From positions 4,474-14,947 of the forward strand of contig PLEU01000023.1 in the NCBI GenBank assembly GCA_003136515.1: DNA of 10,474 nt. The letters are read 5' to 3'. Origin of the DNA: Spartobacteria bacterium (GTDB lineage Bacteria; Verrucomicrobiota; Verrucomicrobiae; Chthoniobacterales; UBA6821). Position 1 is the stretch's first letter; every line of letters starts with the position of its first letter. Positions 7,199 to 10,474 of this stretch are shown here, one piece after another. Under the pieces are notes generated by a model. The model worked only from the letters and a program-made list of their open reading frames with translations. It ran no database searches and was not told the DNA's origin. Made by a program: the position numbers and the translations under genes.

Positions 7199-7774
7199 AT
7201 GAATCTTCCCAACCGCCTCACCCTCGGCAGGCTGATCCTGGCGGTATTCTTTGTCGGATTTCTCTCCACCAGCACGCATTGGGGTGATGTCGCAGCTTTG
7301 TTTCTCTTCATCATAGCATCGATCACGGACTGGTTAGACGGCTATCTCGCCCGCAGGCTTGGACAAATAACCAATTTTGGAAAGCTCATGGATCCATTGG
7401 CCGACAAAATCCTTGTTGCCTCGGCCTTGATTTGCCTCATTCCCTCTCAAATTCATTCTGTAGGAATTCCGTCCTGGGCCGTCATCGTCATTATTACCCG
7501 GGAATTTCTCATCACGGGTCTGAGGCAGCTTGGTGCGGGTCAGGGCATCATCCTGCCGGCTGATCCACTCGGTAAACACAAGACCGCCTGGCAACTAATC
7601 ACAATCCTCTTCTTTCTGATTCTTCTTGCTGCGGGCGACTTCTTTGGCGACGCATCCCACTGGTTACTTTTTCTGGGTCTCAAGATCGGCCCCATCCTGA
7701 TCGGTATCACTGTGCTATTGACGATCTATTCGGGGCTAGCCTATCTCTGGAAGAATCGAAATCTGCTTCGATAA
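7199..7774 (+). CDS. pgsA: CDP-diacylglycerol--glycerol-3-phosphate 3-phosphatidyltransferase
   Basis: A 191-residue membrane enzyme of the CDP-alcohol phosphatidyltransferase family. The complete signature D-x2-D-G-x2-A-R-x8-G-x3-D-x3-D is present: D44, D47, G48, A51, R52, G61, D65, D69. The N-terminus (NLPNRLTLGRL, 2-12) is the usual 'PN.LT..R' helix of PgsA, and about five further hydrophobic spans follow. It condenses CDP-diacylglycerol with glycerol 3-phosphate to give phosphatidylglycerol phosphate at the inner face of the cytoplasmic membrane, the first committed step to phosphatidylglycerol and cardiolipin. Length and the LTLGR start favour PgsA over PssA, and pssA is present separately next door. 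The gene is transcribed away from gnd and converges with pssA, with one base between the stops. The bases before the ATG (CCCACCGCCG) contain no Shine-Dalgarno sequence. Confidence 0.93.
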   Translation: MNLPNRLTLGRLILAVFFVGFLSTSTHWGDVAALFLFIIASITDWLDGYLARRLGQITNFGKLMDPLADKILVASALICLIPSQIHSVGIPSWAVIVIITREFLITGLRQLGAGQGIILPADPLGKHKTAWQLITILFFLILLAAGDFFGDASHWLLFLGLKIGPILIGITVLLTIYSGLAYLWKNRNLLR

Positions 7775-7775
7775 T

Positions 7776-8600
7776 TCAGGGAGTTTCACTCTCCCTCTCG
7801 GGTTCTTCCTCATCTTCAATCTCAGCCCGAAGGGGGCGCGATAGAAGTGGGCGGATGAAACCATAGAGAAGAAATCCGACGAAGAGAACTGCCGGCATCC
7901 ATTCATAGTGCAGTGCGGCAAAAACCAGCACGACGATAATCATCAAAAAACGCGGCAGCGAACGTTGCGTTCGCCACCCCACCCCCTTGAAACTCGGATA
8001 GCGCACACGGCTAAACATCATGAATGAGAGAAAAAGGAGAAGTACAGGAAGAGCAAATTTCCATTTTCCGATCGTCCTCTCACCCTCTTCCAGCCACAGC
8101 ATAAAGAGTGTCAGAGAGGCAATAAGTCCTGCGGCGGCAGGAATCGGAAAACCGACAAATTCATTACCCGACTGTTTTACCTCATCTTCATTAATAGAAA
8201 GCGCAGCTAGACAGTTGAAACGGGCCAGCCGAAGCACTCCGCAAAGAAGATAGATGAAGGCGATGACCCAGCCTGTACGACTGAAATCCTTCAGAACTAT
8301 CTGATACACGAGCAGAGCAGGTGCAAGTCCGAAGGAAACGACATCAGCAAGGGAGTCGAACTCTCTTCCAAAAGGGCTCTCATAACCTCCCAAGCGTGCC
8401 ACCCGCCCATCTAGGAGATCAAAAACACAGGCACCGAGAATAAAAGCGAGCGCTTCATGGTAGCAATGCGCCGCAGGCACTCCGTCATTATTCAACAGTG
8501 CCGCTTCAATGATTTTGAGAACTGATGCAAATCCACAAAACAGGTTTCCCGCCGTCATCATATTCGGCAGAAGATAGACTTTGGGTTCGTTCTGACTCAT
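7776..8600 (-). CDS. pssA: CDP-diacylglycerol--serine O-phosphatidyltransferase
   Basis: A 274-residue polytopic enzyme making phosphatidylserine from CDP-diacylglycerol and L-serine; Psd, encoded just upstream on the same strand, then decarboxylates the product. The CDP-alcohol phosphatidyltransferase motif is complete: D61, D64, G65, A68, R69, G78, D82, D86. The N-terminus (KVYLLPNMMTAGNLFCGF, 7-24) and the VVSFGLAPALLVY stretch (87-99) after the motif are typical of membrane-type (subclass II) PssA and distinguish it from PgsA. About seven to eight hydrophobic spans are visible. The last 15 residues are strikingly acidic (EIEDEEEPERESETP) and would form a charged cytoplasmic tail. The ATG at 8600 gives the family N-terminus. 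An in-frame ATG at 8666 would add 22 residues that do not resemble the family. Neither has a Shine-Dalgarno sequence. The stop lies one base from that of pgsA. Confidence 0.93.
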   Translation of the reverse strand: MSQNEPKVYLLPNMMTAGNLFCGFASVLKIIEAALLNNDGVPAAHCYHEALAFILGACVFDLLDGRVARLGGYESPFGREFDSLADVVSFGLAPALLVYQIVLKDFSRTGWVIAFIYLLCGVLRLARFNCLAALSINEDEVKQSGNEFVGFPIPAAAGLIASLTLFMLWLEEGERTIGKWKFALPVLLLFLSFMMFSRVRYPSFKGVGWRTQRSLPRFLMIIVVLVFAALHYEWMPAVLFVGFLLYGFIRPLLSRPLRAEIEDEEEPERESETP

Positions 8601-8915
8601 AGCACACAAGAAGCTGTCCGAAAAGTCTGCGCCTGGCGAGCAGAGAGGAGCTGGGGATGGGAGCATGGTGACTTGGCAGCAGATCCACTAGGATGAATCA
8701 GTGAGCAAAGGACAAGGCACACGACCCCATGTATGTCTACCCAGATTTATTTAACCGTCCCGGGAATTGCAGTTCTTCCGTTCCGATACTGTTTCTATAG
8801 CCCGGTCGGGCACGATATTTTCCTATGCCTGTCTCCGTACTTCAGTTCGATTATCCCCGGAAACACGCCTCACGGTGACATATTGGACAAGCCTCCAAAA
8901 GACCGGTTGCGAAGT
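8601..8915. other. Non-coding stretch between psd and pssA
   Basis: These 315 bases separate two genes of one pathway on the minus strand, unusually long for this compact window. I see no recognisable protein: the open frames on either strand are short, lack similarity that I recognise, and the longest plus-strand one runs antisense into psd. The only notable structure is GCCCG-GT-CGGGC at 8800-8811, a short inverted repeat with too small a loop and, in the minus direction, no following T-run, so it is not a convincing terminator. The stretch may hold a separate promoter or leader for pssA, but no box pair stands out. Confidence 0.5.
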
Positions 8916-9572
8916 TCAGCCAACCATTCTGGCAACAGCCGTTTCCCCCCCCTTGACCTTCTGCCCGATGACGACGAGGACTTCTGTATCGATTGGGCAG
9001 TAAAAATCAGTTCGTGACCCAAAGCGAATCATGCCAAACCGTTCACCCCTCTCGAGCACCTCGCCGAGCCTAGCCCACGGCACGATTCTGCGGGCAATCG
9101 CCCCCGTAATCTGTTTCACCCCAACGGCCCGATCCAGTGATTCCCTGCTTCCGATGACCCAGAATAGACTCTCGTTGAGGAGAGAGGCTTCAGGTTTACG
9201 GGCATCGAGATAAATCCCGCCGCACGCCTCGGTGAAAAGCACCTCCCCTTCGATTGGGGTGCGATTAACATGAACGTCGAATACGGAGAGAAAGATGGAT
9301 ATACGCCGCATTCTGCATTTGAAGAATTGTTCTTCATTCACTTCGTCCACGCCGGTAACTACCCCATCAGCTGGCGAGACAGCCAACGTTGGGTCTTCAG
9401 GTGGAACGCGCTCCGGATCTCTAAAAAACCAGAGAGAAAAGAATATGAGTGCGACAGGTACTAATCCCAGAAGGGGGAGAGAGGAAAAGTAAGCTCCTGT
9501 ACCCGTTATTGCTAGCGCCAGAAATATCCATCTTCCTTCATACATGGCCTTGGCTTGCCTTGGTTTTCTCAT
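8916..9572 (-). CDS. psd: Phosphatidylserine decarboxylase, short (archaeal-type) proenzyme
   Basis: A 218-residue proenzyme that decarboxylates phosphatidylserine to phosphatidylethanolamine. A membrane anchor (about 15-49) precedes WFFRDPERVPP (48-58) and SPADG (66-70, with D69 the likely self-cleavage base). IFLSVFDVHVNRTP (93-106) follows, with H101 the conserved histidine, and then RFGMIRFGSRTDFY (178-191). The enzyme should cut itself between G185 and S186, S186 becoming the pyruvoyl cofactor of the small alpha chain. A GS within FGSR, rather than the LGST of the long E. coli form, and the length near 210-220 place it in the short Psd subfamily. It works directly after PssA, encoded downstream on the same strand. 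The start at 9572 is not preceded by a Shine-Dalgarno sequence. An ATG at codon 10 (9545), with AAGG six bases upstream, is a plausible alternative and would keep the anchor. Confidence 0.93.
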   Translation of the reverse strand: MRKPRQAKAMYEGRWIFLALAITGTGAYFSSLPLLGLVPVALIFFSLWFFRDPERVPPEDPTLAVSPADGVVTGVDEVNEEQFFKCRMRRISIFLSVFDVHVNRTPIEGEVLFTEACGGIYLDARKPEASLLNESLFWVIGSRESLDRAVGVKQITGAIARRIVPWARLGEVLERGERFGMIRFGSRTDFYCPIDTEVLVVIGQKVKGGETAVARMVG

Positions 9573-9690
9573 GCGGGCGGAACCATAGAGTCTAGCCTGT
9601 GCCTTCGCGAGAGGATAATGCCATTTGGCAAGTCAGACCCGACAAGACCTGTGTTGGAATACTACGAAAACGGATGGTTTAGAACTGTGC

Positions 9691-10329
9691 CTATTGACTT
9701 GTTTGCAAGGCTTTGGGCAAAGTTCCATCAAGTTTTCGTGGAGCCTCAAAATTCTCGATGGTGGTCGGCTTTAGATCAATGGAGTTTGTGTTAAAACCTG
9801 TATCCGGAGTAGGAGGGGGCGCTTCACCTGATTTTTCTTCAGAACGCATTTTATCCATTTTTTCGCTCATGGAGTTCATCTGGTCGGTCAGCGAAACTTC
9901 TAGATTGTCATTCACCGTCGAAATTCCATGCACTTCATGACCTTTATTGTCCAGTTTGGCGGCTTTCTCCTCTTCCAGCTTTTGAGAAAAAACATGGTCT
10001 CCCCTGTAGAAATCCAATGACGCCGTGCTCGTTTCAACGGGCTGGCTGGTCTGGTACAAATAACGTTGCTGGTTAAAATAAATTCCGACAAACACCACCA
10101 CCAATACCACCAACGCACCTACCAAAAGCAAAAGTCCAAATTGATCTGCCCGTTTCGCATGCGATAATCGATGAGGATTTCGATCTGTTTTTTTTGATTT
10201 GATCTGATCGGTCGCACCGTGAAACTCCACATTCTTTACACTGGGAGACTGCGAACCATGCTTAACTCCTTCTTTGTCATGGGCTTGAAGGTCATCACCT
10301 TCATTTTTGAATTGTAAGGGGGGGGGCAT
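9691..10329 (-). CDS. Single-span membrane protein of unknown function, complete copy of a tandem paralogous pair
   Basis: I do not recognise this 212-residue protein. It has a hydrophilic, charged N-terminal region (1-62), one strong hydrophobic span (64-85, GLLLLVGALVVLVVVFVGIYF) and a polar C-terminal part of about 125 residues. With basic residues before the span (KRADQ), the C-terminus is probably outside. That part contains a short coiled-coil-like stretch (about 148-165, SLTDQMNSMSEKMDKMRS), a proline-rich link (171-175) and a tail (about 172-212). The tail is clearly related to the C-terminus of the gene just upstream: GT-to-end pattern TLPKALQT here, TLPKVLQT there. The ATG at 10329 has AGAGG eight bases upstream, the best ribosome site in the window, and is followed at once by nine C residues (codons 2-4, all proline). 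No other in-frame ATG occurs before residue 151. It lies 118 bases upstream of psd on the same strand with no evident terminator between. Confidence 0.75.
   Translation of the reverse strand: MPPPLQFKNEGDDLQAHDKEGVKHGSQSPSVKNVEFHGATDQIKSKKTDRNPHRLSHAKRADQFGLLLLVGALVVLVVVFVGIYFNQQRYLYQTSQPVETSTASLDFYRGDHVFSQKLEEEKAAKLDNKGHEVHGISTVNDNLEVSLTDQMNSMSEKMDKMRSEEKSGEAPPPTPDTGFNTNSIDLKPTTIENFEAPRKLDGTLPKALQTSQ
10318..10326. repeat. G9/C9 homopolymer at the second codon of the 9691-10329 gene
   Basis: Nine consecutive G on the plus strand (C9 on the coding strand) encode prolines 2-4 immediately after the ATG. A one-base change would shift the whole frame. Such tracts act as phase-variation switches in some bacteria and are also common places for sequencing error. 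Here the published length keeps the frame open. Confidence 0.9.
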
Positions 10330-10344
10330 GGGGCGAACCTCTGC

Positions 10345-10474
10345 TTACTTGGCAGTCTGCAAAACCTTGGGAAGTGTTGCATTCATATCCGGGGGTGACT
10401 GAAAATTTTCTTTGTTCATGGGTTTCACCTCAACAGGGACATTTTTATATCCAACATCAGGGGTTGGAGGGAGT
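10345..10474 (-). CDS. C-terminal end of a tandem paralogue of the 9691-10329 gene, cut by the window edge
   Basis: The last 42 codons and a TAA (10347-10345) of a gene entering from the right edge. The peptide begins LPPTPDVGYKN and ends ENFQSPPDMNATLPKVLQTAK. Aligned without gaps to the last 42 residues of the neighbouring protein, 19 positions are identical, including PPTPD, G, KP, ENF, P, TLPK and LQT. That match over an entire C-terminal tail at the same distance from the stop is good evidence of a true coding frame and of tandem duplication. Only 15 bases separate this stop from the next ATG, so the two are surely co-transcribed, and the AGAGG in that gap serves the downstream copy. The nucleotide sequences differ at many codons, so the duplication is old. 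Function is unknown, and nothing of its N-terminus or any membrane span is visible. Confidence 0.75.
   Translation of the reverse strand, partial: LPPTPDVGYKNVPVEVKPMNKENFQSPPDMNATLPKVLQTAK

Noticed and set aside
8800..8811. Inverted repeat GCCCGGTCGGGC as a transcription terminator
   Set aside because: The stem is only 4-5 bp with a 2-4 base loop, no T-run follows in the minus direction, and no plus-strand gene upstream needs one.
8840..8870. TTCGATT-like T-arm, considered as the end of a tRNA
   Set aside because: No 5-bp T-stem flanks the loop and no acceptor, D or anticodon stems could be assembled around it.
8733..9017. A 94-codon plus-strand open frame overlapping the end of psd
   Set aside because: Low-complexity, unfamiliar peptide with no ribosome site; about a third is antisense to conserved psd sequence.
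9555..9794. A 79-codon plus-strand open frame across the psd upstream gap
   Set aside because: Both ends are antisense to supported genes, and the peptide shows no recognisable motif or start signal.
1..10474. Defence system, CRISPR array, prophage or insertion sequence
   Set aside because: No repeats of suitable length, no transposase or integrase motifs and no terminal inverted repeats were seen; nearly all coding space is housekeeping genes with intact motifs.

Overview
The window reads as an ordinary bacterial chromosome segment of densely packed housekeeping genes, with one less familiar small-protein locus at the right edge. The likely source is a Gram-negative, SD-poor lineage. Verrucomicrobiota is my best guess, from the style of PssA, the System II cytochrome c genes with an extended CcsA, and the secreted DPBB-like protein. 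That placement is inference from remembered protein families, not a search. I see no rRNA, tRNA, CRISPR array, insertion sequence or phage gene.

Layout, left to right. (1) 1-997, minus strand: a PAP2-family membrane phosphatase is followed, with its stop codon overlapping the next start by one base, by the N-terminal 95 codons of a probable GT-C (ArnT/PMT-like) membrane glycosyltransferase that runs off the left edge. (2) 1100-4540, plus strand: a two-gene resB-ccsA operon for System II cytochrome c maturation, 3 bp apart. (3) 4541-5509, minus strand: an exported protein with a probable double-psi beta-barrel (RlpA-like) region, converging on ccsA with no base between the two stops. (4) 5658-7091, minus strand: gnd, 6-phosphogluconate dehydrogenase. 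(5) 7199-9572: three phospholipid genes, pgsA (+), pssA (-) and psd (-); pgsA and pssA converge with a 1-bp gap. (6) 9691-10474, minus strand: two tandem paralogous genes of unknown function, the first complete (212 aa, one membrane span), the second present only as its last 42 codons.

How the genes fit together: PgsA makes phosphatidylglycerol-phosphate, while PssA and Psd make phosphatidylserine and then phosphatidylethanolamine from the same CDP-diacylglycerol pool, so the major glycerophospholipids are largely covered here. The PAP2 protein could supply a lipid-phosphate phosphatase step (PGP, undecaprenyl-PP or lipid A), but its coupling to a glycosyltransferase points more to envelope glycolipid work. 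ResB and CcsA carry and ligate heme to apocytochromes c outside the membrane, implying a cytochrome c-based respiratory chain.

The least explained part is the right edge: a diverged tandem gene pair with a conserved C-terminal tail, in which the complete copy carries a nine-base G:C homopolymer directly after its start codon. Most start codons in the window have no recognisable Shine-Dalgarno sequence, so several starts were chosen on protein similarity and signal-peptide shape.
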